From positions 124,001 to 188,000 of the forward strand of contig NZ_QJHB01000008.1 in the NCBI RefSeq assembly GCF_003260275.1: a DNA stretch of 64,000 nucleotides, given 5' to 3'. Every line of letters begins with the position of its first letter. Within the stretch, counting starts at the first letter, position 1. The notes beneath the pieces were generated by a model. The model was given only the letters and a program-made list of their open reading frames with translations, did no database searches and was not told the DNA's origin. The position numbers and the translations under genes are program-made. Below, piece after piece: positions 32,515 through 44,910 of this stretch. This DNA comes from Homoserinimonas sp. OAct 916. Lineage in GTDB: Bacteria; Actinomycetota; Actinomycetes; Actinomycetales; Microbacteriaceae.

Positions 32515-32683
32515 AGATTTTCATTCCCGCGGCAATCTCGAAAATTCAGGACGAGAGCGCTGCCGGCCCGGCATGCGGCTCGGCCCACCTCTGCTCCTGT
32601 GCTTTATAACGTCATATCGGCGGTGCGCCCGTCGTTGGCGCGCCGGAGATCCCACCGTGCGAAGCGAATCAACCCGGAACGTG

Positions 32684-33460
32684 TCAGTCCGAAGCGCCGA
32701 CGACCGGGTTGAAGAGCGTGCCGATGCCGGAGATGTCGATCGCAACGGTGTCGCCGTTGGAGATCTGCCCCACCCCGGCCGGGGTGCCGGTCAGAATGAT
32801 GTCACCGGGCAGCAGCGTGAAGATCCGCGAGACGAACGCGATCACGTCGGGCACCGAGTGCACCATGTCCGCTGTCGAACCCTGCTGCACCACCTTGCCG
32901 TTCAGCCTGGTCTCGATGGCCAGTTCGTCCCACGCCAGTTCGGTCTCGATCACCGGCCCCAGCGGGCAGAAGGTGTCATATCCCTTGGCCCTGGCCCACT
33001 GGCTCTCGGTGCGCTGGATGTCGCGGGCGGTCACGTCGTTCGCGATCGTGTAGCCGAACACCACCTCGGCGAAATCTTCGACGGCCACATTGCGTGCGAC
33101 ACTGCCGATCACCACGGCCAGTTCACCTTCGTACTCCACCTGTTCGCTGTCGGCCGGCAGCCGAATGTTGTCACCCGGGCCCACCACCGCAGTATTTGGC
33201 TTCAGGAATATGAGGGGGGATGTCGGTGCCTCGCCGCCCATCTCGCTCGCGTGCGCGTGGTAGTTCTTTCCGACCGCGATGATCTTCGAGCGCGGGATGA
33301 CCGGGGCCAGCAGGGTGGCATCCGCCATCGGCACTCGCTCCCCGGTGGTGTCGAACCCGGCGAACATCGGGTCGGCGCTGAGCACGACCAACTCGTCGGC
33401 CTCCTCGTCGAGAATGCCGAAGGAGATAGCTTTGTCGTGGGTGAACCGTGCGATCTTCAT
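32684..33460 (-). CDS. Fumarylacetoacetate hydrolase (FAH) family protein
   Basis: Start at ATG 33460 ([11 protein letters not shown]), overlapping the ilvE stop by 4 nt (ATGA); a longer frame adds seven residues. The 258-residue protein has the FAH fold: [20 protein letters not shown], the metal-binding [21 protein letters not shown] and [16 protein letters not shown]. The family acts on 2-oxo acids with a metal-assisted C-C cleavage or decarboxylation. In actinobacteria an FAH gene often lies between ilvE and gltX, with unknown substrate. Translational coupling to ilvE suggests a link to branched-chain 2-oxo acids. Confidence 0.92.
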   Translation of the reverse strand: MKIARFTHDKAISFGILDEEADELVVLSADPMFAGFDTTGERVPMADATLLAPVIPRSKIIAVGKNYHAHASEMGGEAPTSPLIFLKPNTAVVGPGDNIRLPADSEQVEYEGELAVVIGSVARNVAVEDFAEVVFGYTIANDVTARDIQRTESQWARAKGYDTFCPLGPVIETELAWDELAIETRLNGKVVQQGSTADMVHSVPDVIAFVSRIFTLLPGDIILTGTPAGVGQISNGDTVAIDISGIGTLFNPVVGASD

Positions 33461-34566
33461 GCGTCGAGCCTCGTCATCCAACCGTGAGTATCGGCCGCAC
33501 GCCCGTATTGAATATCGGTGAGCGCCTGCCGCAGCTCCATTGTCACTGTCCCGGCGGGTGCGTCAGCGTCGCCGATCGTGAACGACTCGGAGACGACCTG
33601 TGAGATCGGGGTGACGCTGGCCGCGGTTCCGCAGGCGAACACCTCGGTGATCTCGCCGGAGGCAGCTTCTTCGCGCCACTCGTCGATCGTGACCGTACGT
33701 TCGGTGACCTGGTGGCCGGCATCGCGGGCGAGCTGGACGATGCTCTCCCTGGTCACCCCCTCGAGGATCGTGCCGGTCAGGGCGGGCGTGACGATGCTGC
33801 CGTCGCGGTGCACGAAGAAGATGTTCATACCACCGAGTTCTTCAACCATGGTCTCGGTGGCGCCGTCGAGGAACAGCACCTGGGAGCACCCATTTGCCTG
33901 TGCCTCTTTCTGCGGAAGCAACGAAGCGGCGTAGTTGCCGCCGCATTTGGCTGCGCCGGTTCCTCCCGGGCCGCTGCGGGCGTACCGGGTGGTCAGCCAG
34001 ATCTTGACCGGGGCCACACCACCTTGGAAGTACGGCCCTGCGGGGCTGGCGATGACGTAGTAGGCGACGCGTTCGGCGGCGCGTACGCCGAGGAACGACT
34101 CGTTGGAGATCATGAACGGCCGAAGGTACAAGCTGGTCTCCGGTGCGGACGGTACCCAGTCGCCGTCAACGGCCACCAGTTGACGCAGTGACTCGATGAA
34201 GTCGGTGGTGGGCAGCTCCGGCAGTGCGAGGCGGGCAGCGGAGTGCTGCATTCGCGCGGCGTTGCGCTCGGGCCGGAAGGTGTGGATCGACCCGTCAGCG
34301 TGACGGAACGCCTTCAACCCCTCGAAGATCTCCTGGCCGTAGTGCAGCACCGAGGCCGCAGGGTCGAGTTGGAGCGGACCGTAGGGCACCACTCGCGCGT
34401 CATGCCATCCTTCGTCGATCGTCCAGTCGATGGCGACCATGTGGTCGGTGAAGTGCTTGCCGAAGCCGGGATTCGCGTGCACCTCGGCCCGCTCGGCGGT
34501 GCTGCTCGGATGCTCGTTTGCCACCCGCTCGAATCTCAGCGCGGGTGCAGTGCTCGTGGAACTCAT
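33457..34566 (-). CDS. ilvE: Branched-chain amino acid aminotransferase
   Basis: A 369-residue class IV aminotransferase. AACAGGAGC lies just upstream of the start. The PLP lysine is in [12 protein letters not shown], near residue 205; [20 protein letters not shown] precedes it, and [12 protein letters not shown] near 305 is the cofactor-phosphate loop. It converts 2-oxoisovalerate, 2-oxo-3-methylvalerate and 2-oxoisocaproate to valine, isoleucine and leucine. It sits between leuB and the FAH gene. Confidence 0.97.
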   Translation of the reverse strand: MSSTSTAPALRFERVANEHPSSTAERAEVHANPGFGKHFTDHMVAIDWTIDEGWHDARVVPYGPLQLDPAASVLHYGQEIFEGLKAFRHADGSIHTFRPERNAARMQHSAARLALPELPTTDFIESLRQLVAVDGDWVPSAPETSLYLRPFMISNESFLGVRAAERVAYYVIASPAGPYFQGGVAPVKIWLTTRYARSGPGGTGAAKCGGNYAASLLPQKEAQANGCSQVLFLDGATETMVEELGGMNIFFVHRDGSIVTPALTGTILEGVTRESIVQLARDAGHQVTERTVTIDEWREEAASGEITEVFACGTAASVTPISQVVSESFTIGDADAPAGTVTMELRQALTDIQYGRAADTHGWMTRLDA

Positions 34567-34616
34567 AGCTTGCTCCTGTTCATCAGGTCTTCTTCAGTTG
34601 TACCAGTTCGTCTTGG

Positions 34617-34667
34617 GCCACAGATTTTTCGCGGCCACAGTTTCTCGACGCCCACAGTTTCTTCGCG
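34617..34667. repeat. Three tandem imperfect 17-bp repeats
   Basis: Three consecutive 17-nt units, GCCACAGATTTTTCGCG, GCCACAGTTTCTCGACG and CCCACAGTTTCTTCGCG, occupy the leuB-ilvE gap. They share the core CCACAGWTT. A fourth, degenerate unit may follow at 34668. The period is not a multiple of three, so it is not coding. Tandem protein-binding sites upstream of ilvE or decayed duplication are both possible. Confidence 0.75.
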
Positions 34668-34685
34668 GTCTCAGCGTCTACTCGG

Positions 34686-35732
34686 CTACAGCCTCGCCGC
34701 GATGGCGTCGCCGATCTCGCTCGTTGTGCGGGTGCCTGAGCGTTCGGCCACGTCGGCGGTGATTGCCCGGTTCACCCGGTCTGCTGCCTCGTCGAAGCCG
34801 AGGTGTTCGAGCATCAACGCAACCGAGCCGATTGCCGCGGTCGGGTCGGCCTTGCCTTGGCCGGCGATATCGGGGGCCGATCCGTGCACCGGTTCAAACA
34901 TGCTGGGGAAAGCACCGGTCGGGTTGATATTGCCCGAGGCGGCCAGGCCGATTCCGCCCGTCACGGCGGCGGCAAGGTCGGTGAGGATGTCGCCGAACAG
35001 GTTGTCGGTGACGATCACGTCGAACCGTGCCGGGTCGGTGACGAAGAAGATGGTTGCGGCATCAACGTGCAGGTAGTCGACCGTGACGCCGGGGTATTCG
35101 CCGGCGACTTTGTCGACAGTGCGTTGCCACAGGCTACCGGCGAAGGTGAGCACGTTGGTCTTGTGCACCAGGGTCAGCTTCTTGCGTGGGCGGGAGTTCG
35201 CCTTCTCGAACCCGTAGCGCACCAGACGCTCGGCCCCGAAGGCGGTGTTCACCGAGACCTCGGTGGCCACCTCGTGCGGGGTGCCGCGGCGCAGGGCGCC
35301 GCCGTTGCCCGTGTATGGGCCCTCGGTGCCCTCGCGCACGACGATGAAGTCGATCTCGCCGGGGTTCGCCAGTGGGCTCGACACACCGGGAAACAGTCGG
35401 CTCGGACGCAGGTTGACATAGTGGTCGAGGGCGAAGCGAAGTTTGAGCAGCAGCCCGCGCTCGACGATGCCGCCGGCCAGGCGTGGGTCACGGGGGTCGC
35501 CGCCGACTGCCCCGAGCAGGATCACGTCGTGGGCGGCGATGGTGGCCAGATCCTCGTCGGTGAGGATGTCGCCGGTCTCCAGGTAGTGCGTCGCCCCGAG
35601 TGTCAGCTCTGTCGTCTCCAACCGCACATCCGTATCTGCAACCGCGAGGTGCAACACCTTGACTGCTTCGGCGACGACTTCGGGGCCAATTCCATCTCCG
35701 GGGATGACGGCGAGTTTGACGGTGCGAGACAT
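34686..35732 (-). CDS. leuB: 3-isopropylmalate dehydrogenase
   Basis: Start at ATG 35732 ([19 protein letters not shown]) rather than the upstream ATG 35750. The 348-residue enzyme shows [28 protein letters not shown] (substrate arginines), [20 protein letters not shown] (metal-binding Asp residues) and [18 protein letters not shown] (NAD loop). It oxidises and decarboxylates 3-isopropylmalate in leucine synthesis. The other leu genes are not in the window. An approximately 200-nt gap upstream separates it from the GNAT gene, so it may have its own promoter. Confidence 0.96.
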   Translation of the reverse strand: MSRTVKLAVIPGDGIGPEVVAEAVKVLHLAVADTDVRLETTELTLGATHYLETGDILTDEDLATIAAHDVILLGAVGGDPRDPRLAGGIVERGLLLKLRFALDHYVNLRPSRLFPGVSSPLANPGEIDFIVVREGTEGPYTGNGGALRRGTPHEVATEVSVNTAFGAERLVRYGFEKANSRPRKKLTLVHKTNVLTFAGSLWQRTVDKVAGEYPGVTVDYLHVDAATIFFVTDPARFDVIVTDNLFGDILTDLAAAVTGGIGLAASGNINPTGAFPSMFEPVHGSAPDIAGQGKADPTAAIGSVALMLEHLGFDEAADRVNRAITADVAERSGTRTTSEIGDAIAARL

Positions 35733-35940
35733 TGCGGCGGTGCACTCCATTCTTACTGATACGGAACTGTGCTCCCAGACTACCGCTCACCCCCAGGATG
35801 CTTCGAGACTCCTCTCGCGCTGCGCGGGCGGCTCCCCTGTTCCGAGACCAACGCCGCGACGGTACCCGGCTCGAGCGCCGTGAACACGTGCGGGCGGTCG
35901 CCAGGGGGAGGCCGTATAGTCGCCGGGGGCTCGACCAGCC

Positions 35941-36486
35941 CTACTCCGTCTGGGTGGCGTGCCCCGAATCGGTGAGCGGAATCCAGTAACGCTCGATCTC
36001 CCCCGGCGCGTTCTCCAAGACTCCGCCCGCGGCGATGATCGTCTTGCGCGACGCCACGTTGTCGGCGTCGCAGATCATGAGCACACTGGTCAGGCCCTTT
36101 TTTCGCGCCTGTTCGAGAACCAGGTGAAGCGCCTTCGTCACGACGCGGTGGCGGCGTGCGGATGGGCGTACGCCATAGCCGATGTGGCCGCCCTCGGCCA
36201 GAAGCCAATCGTTCAGTTCATGACGCAAGTGAATCGAACCGAGCACTTCGCCGGGCTGGGCGTCGTCGATGATCCACCAGACCGTCGCGGGCACGAACCC
36301 GTTCTGGCCGGCCACACGCTGCCGGCGTTCACGATCGAGCCACTGTTCGAAGACCTGTCGGCTGCCGAAGTCCTTGCCTTCGAAATCGAACGTCGCGAAT
36401 CCTTGAAGCCGATCATCGTCGAACTCGCGCATCGCCTCGAGCCACGAACCCGACCGGTCGTGGTCGGGCAGCACAAGGGTGATCAT
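35941..36486 (-). CDS. GNAT-family N-acetyltransferase
   Basis: A 181-residue protein with a GNAT fold: VWWIIDDAQPGEVLGSIHLR, IGYGVRPSARRHRVVTKALH (the acetyl-CoA loop, with R/A-x-x-x-G/A replaced by the less usual RRHRVV), LMICDADNVASRKTIIAAGG, the usual N-x-x-S motif, and LENAPGEIERYWIPL. It resembles RimJ/RimL-type enzymes. The N-terminus (LPDHDRSGSWLEAMREFDDD) is also family-like. It is an orphan among amino-acid genes, and its acceptor is unknown. Confidence 0.85.
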   Translation of the reverse strand: MITLVLPDHDRSGSWLEAMREFDDDRLQGFATFDFEGKDFGSRQVFEQWLDRERRQRVAGQNGFVPATVWWIIDDAQPGEVLGSIHLRHELNDWLLAEGGHIGYGVRPSARRHRVVTKALHLVLEQARKKGLTSVLMICDADNVASRKTIIAAGGVLENAPGEIERYWIPLTDSGHATQTE

Positions 36487-36599
36487 GAGGAAATCCTACT
36501 CAGCGGCCTCGCGGGTTTCCTCCGGCGAAACCCGGTTGAAGGGCGTCAAGATGCCCTACTTCTGACTCGGAAAGAGCATCGTGGCCCACTTCACGAGAT

Positions 36600-37814
36600 T
36601 TAGGGGGCCAGCGTGATGGTTGGGGTGCGCAGGTCGACAGCGCGGATCGCGCGGCCGTTGGCTGCGACGTCGAGCAGGAGAGTTCGCAACGCGGGCGGGG
36701 CCATGGCGGCCGCTGTCACGGTTTCAGAGGCGGGCGGGGTCTCGGGCGCGCGGGCTGTATCGGGTGTGCGCGGAATATCGGATGTCGGCACATCCGGGTC
36801 GGACGCTCCGGGGTCGGCCGCTCCGGGCTCGGACGCGTCCGGGGCAGGTACCTCCGCGGTGAGAGGGGAGATGTGTGGAGCGAAGAAGTCGCTCACATCG
36901 TCGCCCGCACGCAATTGCGCCGCCAATGTCTGCAAGCGGGTGGCGGCCTTCTCGACCAGCGGCGCGACCCACGCGGCGTTACCGGTGACCATCGCCTCGG
37001 TGCGCGCCGGGTTGGTGCCGGCCACCCGGGTGCCGTCACGAAAGCTCCCGGCCGCCAGCGCGAGTGCCACGTCGCGCACCGGTGACAGCGCCGCCAGGCC
37101 GAGCAATTCCGCCGCCAACACGTGTGGCAGGTGACTGATCAGCGCGACCGCCTCGTCATGCTGGTCGTCGCTCAGCACGTACACACGCACACCGAGCACT
37201 CGCGTCACCAACTCGGCGATCACCAAAGCCGCCTCCAACTCCGCAGGGCAGTCGACCTGAGCAGAATCAGCCACTGCCGGGTGAGCGGAAGCCGGGTGAG
37301 TCGAAGCAGCGTGAGCGGAAGCAGCGACAGTCACCACCCACGCCGCATTCTGGAACATGCCTGGGGTTGATGCCGCAAAGCCGGTCGCTTCGGTACCCGC
37401 CATCGGGTGCGATCCCACGTACCGCTCGCCCAACCCGCTCGCAACGACCGTCTCGCGCACAGGGCCCTTTACGCTGCCCACGTCTGTCACCAACGTGTGA
37501 CCCGCAACCAGCGGTGCAAGTTCGACGCAGACCGCGCGCATTGCCGCGAGCGGCACTGCCAGCACGATCAGGTCAGGCTCCCCCGCCACACAATCGGCGA
37601 GGGTCTCGGCCACCGGGATGCCGGCAGCCTGCGCCTCGGCGCGCGTCTCGGCATCCTGGTCCCAGCTGATGAGCATGAGGTCGGAGGCAGCGTTCAGATC
37701 ACGTGCGAGCGAACCGCCGATCAGGCCGAGGCCGATGATGGCGACACTGCGGATGGGCCGGAGTCGCGTCGGCAGATCGGGCGATGATTCGGGCGGCGGC
37801 GAAGACGCGATCAT
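36600..37814 (-). CDS. tyrA: Prephenate dehydrogenase
   Basis: A 404-residue protein. The NAD-binding GLGLIGGSLARDL at residues 29-41, DVGSVKGP near 115, SHPMAGTEATGF near 133 and LPHVLAAELLGLAALSPVRD near 250 identify a TyrA that oxidises prephenate to 4-hydroxyphenylpyruvate. Two low-complexity stretches are unusual: an Ala/His/Ser run around residue 165-180 and a 70-residue tail rich in Pro, Asp, Ala and Ser (SEPGAADPGASDPDVPTSD). It is the third gene of the aromatic group and starts 4 nt after the pheA stop. Typical TyrA is about 290-370 residues. Confidence 0.94.
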   Translation of the reverse strand: MIASSPPPESSPDLPTRLRPIRSVAIIGLGLIGGSLARDLNAASDLMLISWDQDAETRAEAQAAGIPVAETLADCVAGEPDLIVLAVPLAAMRAVCVELAPLVAGHTLVTDVGSVKGPVRETVVASGLGERYVGSHPMAGTEATGFAASTPGMFQNAAWVVTVAASAHAASTHPASAHPAVADSAQVDCPAELEAALVIAELVTRVLGVRVYVLSDDQHDEAVALISHLPHVLAAELLGLAALSPVRDVALALAAGSFRDGTRVAGTNPARTEAMVTGNAAWVAPLVEKAATRLQTLAAQLRAGDDVSDFFAPHISPLTAEVPAPDASEPGAADPGASDPDVPTSDIPRTPDTARAPETPPASETVTAAAMAPPALRTLLLDVAANGRAIRAVDLRTPTITLAP

Positions 37815-37817
37815 CGG

Positions 37818-38726
37818 TCAGACGTCCAGCAGGTCGGTGTCGGCATCGCCGTGAACACTGCCCGCGGGCACGCTCGAGACCAGGTCGGTGGCGTCGGCGA
37901 TGGCGGGTGCCGGGTACGCACCGAGAAATTTGACCCAGTGCCCAGCCTCGAAGCTCTCGTTCAGGGCAGCTTTCATCGCCGGTGTCGACGGGTGCGACTG
38001 CACGGTGAAGATGAACGAGTACCGGGCCTGCTGCACCTTGAGCGGCCGTGACATCAGACTGGTGAGGTTGATCCCCCGCTCGGCAAAGCCCGTGCAGATC
38101 TGCGCCAGCACGCCGGGACCAGTGCGGGTGGGGGTGATCGCAAGCATGGTCTGCACCGGCACATCGGGCTTGAGCGCGCGTGCTCGGCGCAGCCCCTCAG
38201 CACGGTTCGCCAGCAGCAGGAACCGGGTCTGCGCGCCGGGAAAGTCCTCCACCGTTTTTTGAACGACATCCAAGCCGTAGAGGGGGCCGCAGATCGCGGC
38301 GCCGATGCCGATCTCTCCGTCGGCGAGGTCGCGGCAGGCGGTGGCAGTCGACTCCGCCGTGCGGGTCGGCAACCCCAACTCATCGATGTACCTACGGCAC
38401 TGGGCGAGCGCATGCGGATGACTGACGATCACCTGCGGAACCGAGCTGCCGGGCCGCTGGAACGCCTGGAACGACACATCCACGCTCGCCTCCCCGACCG
38501 CAAGGGCGTTGGTGGAGTTCAGCAGCACATCCAGGGACGAGGTGACGTAGCCCTCGACCGAGTTCTCGATCGGAACGACGCCGAGCCCCGCCTGCTCGTC
38601 TTCGACAGCGCGATACACCGCACCGATCGCATCCAACGGAACGAGCGCACCGGCCTGGTCGCCGAAGGCGAGGGCAGCCTGATGAGTGAAGGTGCCCTCG
38701 GGTCCGAGAAAGGCGACGTCGCTCAT
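37818..38726 (-). CDS. pheA: Prephenate dehydratase
   Basis: A 302-residue enzyme with PDT-lobe motifs FLGPEGTFTHQAA, VVPIENSVEGYVTSSLDVL and PTRTAESTATACRDLADGEI, and the catalytic TRF in GAQTRFLLL near residue 190. The C-terminal ACT domain (GVLAQICTGFAERGINLTSL followed by MSRPLK) is a phenylalanine sensor. It converts prephenate to phenylpyruvate. The start SDVAFLGPEG is unambiguous. It lies between the dehydratase-like gene and tyrA, with 4 nt to tyrA. Confidence 0.96.
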   Translation of the reverse strand: MSDVAFLGPEGTFTHQAALAFGDQAGALVPLDAIGAVYRAVEDEQAGLGVVPIENSVEGYVTSSLDVLLNSTNALAVGEASVDVSFQAFQRPGSSVPQVIVSHPHALAQCRRYIDELGLPTRTAESTATACRDLADGEIGIGAAICGPLYGLDVVQKTVEDFPGAQTRFLLLANRAEGLRRARALKPDVPVQTMLAITPTRTGPGVLAQICTGFAERGINLTSLMSRPLKVQQARYSFIFTVQSHPSTPAMKAALNESFEAGHWVKFLGAYPAPAIADATDLVSSVPAGSVHGDADTDLLDV

Positions 38727-38798
38727 GCCACGCCCTGCTGCACCGGCAGAAACCGGAGCCGGGCAGTCGACGTCACGCGGCCGCCTATCGGACCGGAG

Positions 38799-39679
38799 TC
38801 ATTCATACGGGTGCCACTCCGGCAACACCTCGGCGACCGCGCCCGGCGTGTGCTCCCCCGGTAGGATCGCCAATACGCGGTGCTGCACCTTTTTGCCGGA
38901 CAGGGTGGAGAGCAGCGCATCAAGCACGGCAGGGTCCTTGACCAGGAACGCGCTCAGGAACAGGTGGCGCCCCTTCTTGCCGGGCGCGCTGCGCAAGTGG
39001 GAGAGGTCGATGTCGAACTCGGCGAAGACGTCGAGCAGCCCCATCAACGATCCGGTCTCGTCGATCCGGGGCCCGAACGCCAGCCACACCGTCGATGTGC
39101 CGGTGATCGGCGGCCTGCTGGTGGTGTTGCGCACCAGTCCGAACCAGAGCGGCGGCAGCGCGTGCAGCAGCTCCCGCCCGGGCAGTTCCACCCAGTCAGG
39201 TGGCACCGAACCGGTGTCGACAATGATGGAACTGCCGTCGGATGCCAGTTCCATGCGCGTGCGCAGATTGGTGGCCGAAGGCACGACGCGAGGGATCACA
39301 TCCATCTCGGCGAGGATCTGGCCGCATTCGGCCAGCGCCACCCGGTCGACCACCACGGTGCGTCTGGGGGTCGCGGTGCGAGCAGCCCAGGTCCACCGGG
39401 ACGGCACCAGAACCGAGTCGACGGCCATCACCGAACCGGGCGCTTCGAGCAGCGCCCTCTCGAGTTCGGGGTCGGGCATTCCGGCGTGGCCGAGCCGCAC
39501 GACGGCACCCAGATCGCGCAGACGCGACGTCGTGGCCAGGGTTGTGTCGAGCGACCCGAGGCTCAGCAGGTCGGTGTCATCGATCAGCCAGTCGGCGGCC
39601 CGTGCGGCGCGAACAGCGTGTCCTGCAGACTCGCTTTCGCGCCGACCCAGCGCCGTCAACGGAATACCGGCGTGTTGCA

Positions 39680-39680
<1 letters not shown>
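38799..39680 (-). CDS. Prephenate-dehydratase-like ACT protein, probably non-catalytic
   Basis: A 293-residue protein whose GTG start overlaps the ilvC stop (TAGTG). The C-terminus is an ACT domain (DETGSLMGLLDVFAEFDIDL, then SHLRSAPGKKGRHLFLSAFLV), close to that of prephenate dehydratase. The N-terminal 190 residues resemble a degenerate two-lobe dehydratase (VDRVALAECGQILAEM; VPSATNLRTRMELASDG) but contain no TRF motif or NS-E-G site. It is therefore probably a regulatory or substrate-binding paralogue of pheA. The gene is between ilvC and pheA. A true enzyme with other chemistry is not excluded. Confidence 0.55.
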
Positions 39681-41309
<1,629 letters not shown>

Positions 41310-41312
41310 GGC

Positions 41313-43124
41313 CTACTCCTCCTCCCACTCCGGTGCTTTCGCCCGAGCATATTGCACACTCGAGTTGCCGACCCCCTGCGGGACCATCGGCCAGACCATT
41401 GAATCCCGGCTGACGATGAAGTCGATCACCACCGGTCGGTCGTTGGTCTCGTTCGCCAGTTTGATCGCAGCATCGACGTCTTCCTTCTTCGTCACCCGGA
41501 TCGCCAGTGCGCCGTACGCCTCAGCGAGCTTCACGAAGTCGGGCACCATCGCGGTGTCATGCCCGGTGTTGAGGTCGGTGAACGAGTGCCGACCGTTGTA
41601 GAACAGGGTCTGCCACTGGCGCACCATGCCCAGCGACGAATTGTTGATGATCGCCACCTTGATCGGGATGTTGTTGATCGTGCAGGTGGCCAGTTCCTGG
41701 TTGGTCATCTGGAAACAGCCGTCGCCGTCGATCGCCCAGACGATTCGGTCGGGGTTGGCGACTTTTGCGCCCATCGCCGCCGGCACGCCGTAACCCATGG
41801 TTCCGGCGCCGCCGGAGTTCAACCACGCGTTCGGGCGCTCGTACTTGATGAACTGCGCAGCCCACATCTGGTGCTGGCCGACACCGGCGGCGTAGATGCC
41901 TTCGGGCCCGGTGATCGCACCCACCCGTTCGATCACGTATTGCGGCGAGAGCAGGCCGTCTTCGGGCTCGTCGTAGCCCAATGGGAACTGCTCGAGCAGC
42001 CCGTTCAACCTCACCCACCACGCGTCGAGAGTGTGCTCGTGACCTTCGCTGAGCTTCTCGAATGCGGCGGTGAGGTCGGCGATGACATCTTTGGCATCAC
42101 CGACTATCGGAACATCGGCTGTGCGGATCTTGGAGATCTCCGCGGGGTCGATGTCGACATGCACGACCAGGGCGTCCGGGGCGAATTCGCTCGCCTTTCC
42201 GGTTACACGGTCGTCGAATCGGGCCCCGAGCGAGACCAGGAGGTCGGATTCCTGGATGGCGAGCACCGCGGGCACCGTTCCGTGCATCCCGGGCATGCCG
42301 AGGTGCTGCGGGTGGGAGTCTGGAAAGGCACCACGGGCCATGAGCGTTGTCACAACGGGCGCGCCGGTGGTCTCCGCCAGTTTCAGCAGCGCCGCCGACG
42401 CTCCGGAACGGATCACCCCGCCACCGACGTAGAAGACCGGTCGCTTCGCGTCACGCAACAGTTGGGCTGCGGCCTGTACTTGCTTGCCGTGGGCCTTCGC
42501 CACCGGCCGGTAGCCGGGCAGGTCGAGCTTGGGCGGCCAGATGAACGGTGCGCTGTTCTGCTGCGCGTCCTTGGTCACATCCACCAACACGGGCCCCGGG
42601 CGGCCGGTGGTGGCTATGTGGATCGCGGCCGCAATGGTGGCCGGCACCTCTTCGGGTCGAGTGACCAGGAAGGAGTGCTTGGTGATCGGCATGGTGATGC
42701 CGACGATATCGATCTCCTGAAACGCGTCAGTACCCATCGAGGTGGAGAAGACCTGGCCGGTGATGGCGAGCAGCGGCACGGAATCCATGTGCGCATCCGC
42801 GATCGCCGTGACCAGGTTGGTCGCCCCCGGCCCGCTGGTGGCAATGGCCACACCGAGCTTTCCGGTAGACGATGCGTAGCCCTCGGCGGCATGTCCGGCA
42901 CCCTGTTCGTGGCGCACCAGGATGTGACGGATCGACTCCGACGACATCAGTTCGTCATAGAACGGCATGATGGCGCCACCGGGAAGCCCGAACACGTCTT
43001 TCACCCCGAGCAATTCGAGCGCCCTGAGAATTGCACCACTGCCGGTGAGGATCTCCGGCTCCTGGTGTCGTTTTTTGGCTGACTCTTCAGCCGGCGGGTG
43101 CGGAGCGACCTGTTGGGTGGGCAT
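41313..43124 (-). CDS. ilvB: Acetolactate synthase large (catalytic) subunit
   Basis: A 603-residue thiamine-diphosphate enzyme. The catalytic glutamate is in [17 protein letters not shown], near residue 85. FAD/central-domain sequence includes [13 protein letters not shown] and [12 protein letters not shown]. The ThDP motif is [19 protein letters not shown], with the NN end in [16 protein letters not shown]. It condenses pyruvate to acetolactate, or pyruvate with 2-oxobutyrate. The 35-residue N-terminal extension is variable in actinobacteria. IlvN lies directly downstream. Confidence 0.97.
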   Translation of the reverse strand: MPTQQVAPHPPAEESAKKRHQEPEILTGSGAILRALELLGVKDVFGLPGGAIMPFYDELMSSESIRHILVRHEQGAGHAAEGYASSTGKLGVAIATSGPGATNLVTAIADAHMDSVPLLAITGQVFSTSMGTDAFQEIDIVGITMPITKHSFLVTRPEEVPATIAAAIHIATTGRPGPVLVDVTKDAQQNSAPFIWPPKLDLPGYRPVAKAHGKQVQAAAQLLRDAKRPVFYVGGGVIRSGASAALLKLAETTGAPVVTTLMARGAFPDSHPQHLGMPGMHGTVPAVLAIQESDLLVSLGARFDDRVTGKASEFAPDALVVHVDIDPAEISKIRTADVPIVGDAKDVIADLTAAFEKLSEGHEHTLDAWWVRLNGLLEQFPLGYDEPEDGLLSPQYVIERVGAITGPEGIYAAGVGQHQMWAAQFIKYERPNAWLNSGGAGTMGYGVPAAMGAKVANPDRIVWAIDGDGCFQMTNQELATCTINNIPIKVAIINNSSLGMVRQWQTLFYNGRHSFTDLNTGHDTAMVPDFVKLAEAYGALAIRVTKKEDVDAAIKLANETNDRPVVIDFIVSRDSMVWPMVPQGVGNSSVQYARAKAPEWEEE

Positions 43125-43174
43125 TGTCGTCGTGCTTTCCTCGAACTAGAAAATGAATGAGTGGGCTTCACGCC

Positions 43175-44869
43175 TCACCCGGTGATCGCGCCTTCAGCAG
43201 CTGAATGCACGAGCTTGGAGTACTTCGCGAGAACGCCGCGGGTATAGCGCGGGGGCAGCGGGGCCCAGCCTTCGCGGCGGGCATCCAGCTCTGCCGGCTC
43301 AACCAGTAAGTCGAGCGTACGAGCGGCGATATCGACCCGAATCAGATCACCATCGCGCACAAAAGCAATCGGACCTGCGTCCATTGCTTCGGGTGCTATG
43401 TGGCCGATGCACAGGCCGGTTGTGCCGCCTGAGAATCTGCCATCGGTCAATAGTAATACATCCTTACCGAGACCCGCACCCTTGATCGCCGCGGTGATGG
43501 CGAGCATCTCCCGCATTCCGGGGCCGCCCTTGGGGCCCTCGTAGCGGATGATGACCACGTCGCCGTGCCCGATGCGGCCTTCGGTCAGGGCGTCCATGGC
43601 TTCGCGCTCCCTCTCGAACACGCGGGCCGGCCCCTCGAACACCTCGAGGTCGAAGCCCGCGGTCTTCACGACGGCGCCCTCCGGGGCGAACGTCCCGTGC
43701 AGCACCGAGATTCCGCCGGTGGCGTGGATAGGGTTGTCCAAAGTGCGGATCACATCGCCGTCCAGCGCGGGCAGATTCAGCTCGGCGAGGTTCTCAGCCA
43801 GGGTTCTTCCGGTCACGGTCATGACGTCGCCGTGCAGCAGACCGGCGTCGAGCAGCGCCTTCATCACGACGGGCACGCCACCAACGCGGTCGACGTCGTT
43901 CATGACGTAACGCCCGAAAGGCTTCAGGTCGCCCAAGTGGGGCACCGAGTCGGCGATCCGGTTGAAGTCGGCCAGGGTCAGGTCGACGTCGGCCTCGCGG
44001 GCGATCGCCAGCAGGTGCAGCACGGCGTTGGTCGAGCCGCCGAACGCCATCACCACCGCGATCGCATTCTCGAACGCCTCTTTGGTCATGATGTCGCGGG
44101 CGGTGATGCCCAGACGAATGAGGTTGACCACCGCCTCACCCGACTTGTGGGCGAAGTAGTCGCGGCGGCGGTCGGCCGACGGCGGAGCGGCCGAGCCGGG
44201 CAGGCTCATCCCGAGGGCTTCGGCGACCGATGCCATCGTGTTGGCGGTGTACATCCCGCCACAGGCGCCCTCGCCCGGGCAGATGGCGCGTTCGATCCGG
44301 CCCAGGTCTTCTTCGCTCATGGTGCCGGCCTTGCAGGCGCCGACCGCTTCGAAGGCGTCGATGATGGTGACGTCCTTCTCGGTGCCGTCGCTGAGTTTGA
44401 CCCAGCCGGGAGCGATCGTGCCCGCGTACAGGAACACCGATGAGAGGTTGAGCCTGGCGGCCGCCATCAGCATGCCGGGAAGCGACTTGTCGCAGCCGGC
44501 GAGCAGCACCGAGCCGTCGAGGCGCTCGGCCATCATCACGGTCTCAACGGAGTCGGCGATCACCTCGCGGCTGACCAGCGAGAAGTGCATGCCCTCGTGG
44601 CCCATCGAGATCCCGTCTGAGACGGAGATGGTGCCGAATTGCAGCGGGTACCCGCCGCCGCCGTGCACGCCCTCCTTCGCCCCCTGGGCGAGACGGTCGA
44701 GCGAGAGGTTGCACGGTGTCACCTCGTTCCAGGATGAGGCAACACCGATCTGAGGCTTGTTCCAGTCGTCGTCGCCCATTCCGACCGCGCGCAGCATTCC
44801 GCGTGCGGCTGTGGCTTCAATTCCGTCAGTTACGGCGCGACTGCGCGGCTTCATCTCGATTTCGGACAT
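43175..44869 (-). CDS. ilvD: Dihydroxy-acid dehydratase
   Basis: A 564-residue Fe-S dehydratase. The motifs [20 protein letters not shown] (cluster Cys) near residue 125, [20 protein letters not shown] near 197, and [19 protein letters not shown] near 475 are diagnostic. It dehydrates dihydroxyisovalerate and dihydroxymethylvalerate to the 2-oxo acids. It is the first gene of the block, 50 nt upstream of ilvB. No leader peptide or riboswitch was recognised upstream of it. Confidence 0.97.
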   Translation of the reverse strand: MSEIEMKPRSRAVTDGIEATAARGMLRAVGMGDDDWNKPQIGVASSWNEVTPCNLSLDRLAQGAKEGVHGGGGYPLQFGTISVSDGISMGHEGMHFSLVSREVIADSVETVMMAERLDGSVLLAGCDKSLPGMLMAAARLNLSSVFLYAGTIAPGWVKLSDGTEKDVTIIDAFEAVGACKAGTMSEEDLGRIERAICPGEGACGGMYTANTMASVAEALGMSLPGSAAPPSADRRRDYFAHKSGEAVVNLIRLGITARDIMTKEAFENAIAVVMAFGGSTNAVLHLLAIAREADVDLTLADFNRIADSVPHLGDLKPFGRYVMNDVDRVGGVPVVMKALLDAGLLHGDVMTVTGRTLAENLAELNLPALDGDVIRTLDNPIHATGGISVLHGTFAPEGAVVKTAGFDLEVFEGPARVFEREREAMDALTEGRIGHGDVVIIRYEGPKGGPGMREMLAITAAIKGAGLGKDVLLLTDGRFSGGTTGLCIGHIAPEAMDAGPIAFVRDGDLIRVDIAARTLDLLVEPAELDARREGWAPLPPRYTRGVLAKYSKLVHSAAEGAITG

Positions 44870-44910
44870 GGCTCAAGTCTATGGGTCAGCGCCAGCCGGT
44901 GCCGTCATGG

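Noticed and set aside
32398-32683. A tRNA-Glu or other RNA beside gltX
   Set aside because: Inspected for cloverleaf arms and none fits; only a 7-bp inverted repeat is seen.
41559-43082. 507-codon plus-strand open frame opposite ilvB
   Set aside because: It lies wholly antisense to a gene with complete catalytic motifs; long antisense frames are common in high-GC DNA because of third-position G/C, and its composition is not protein-like.
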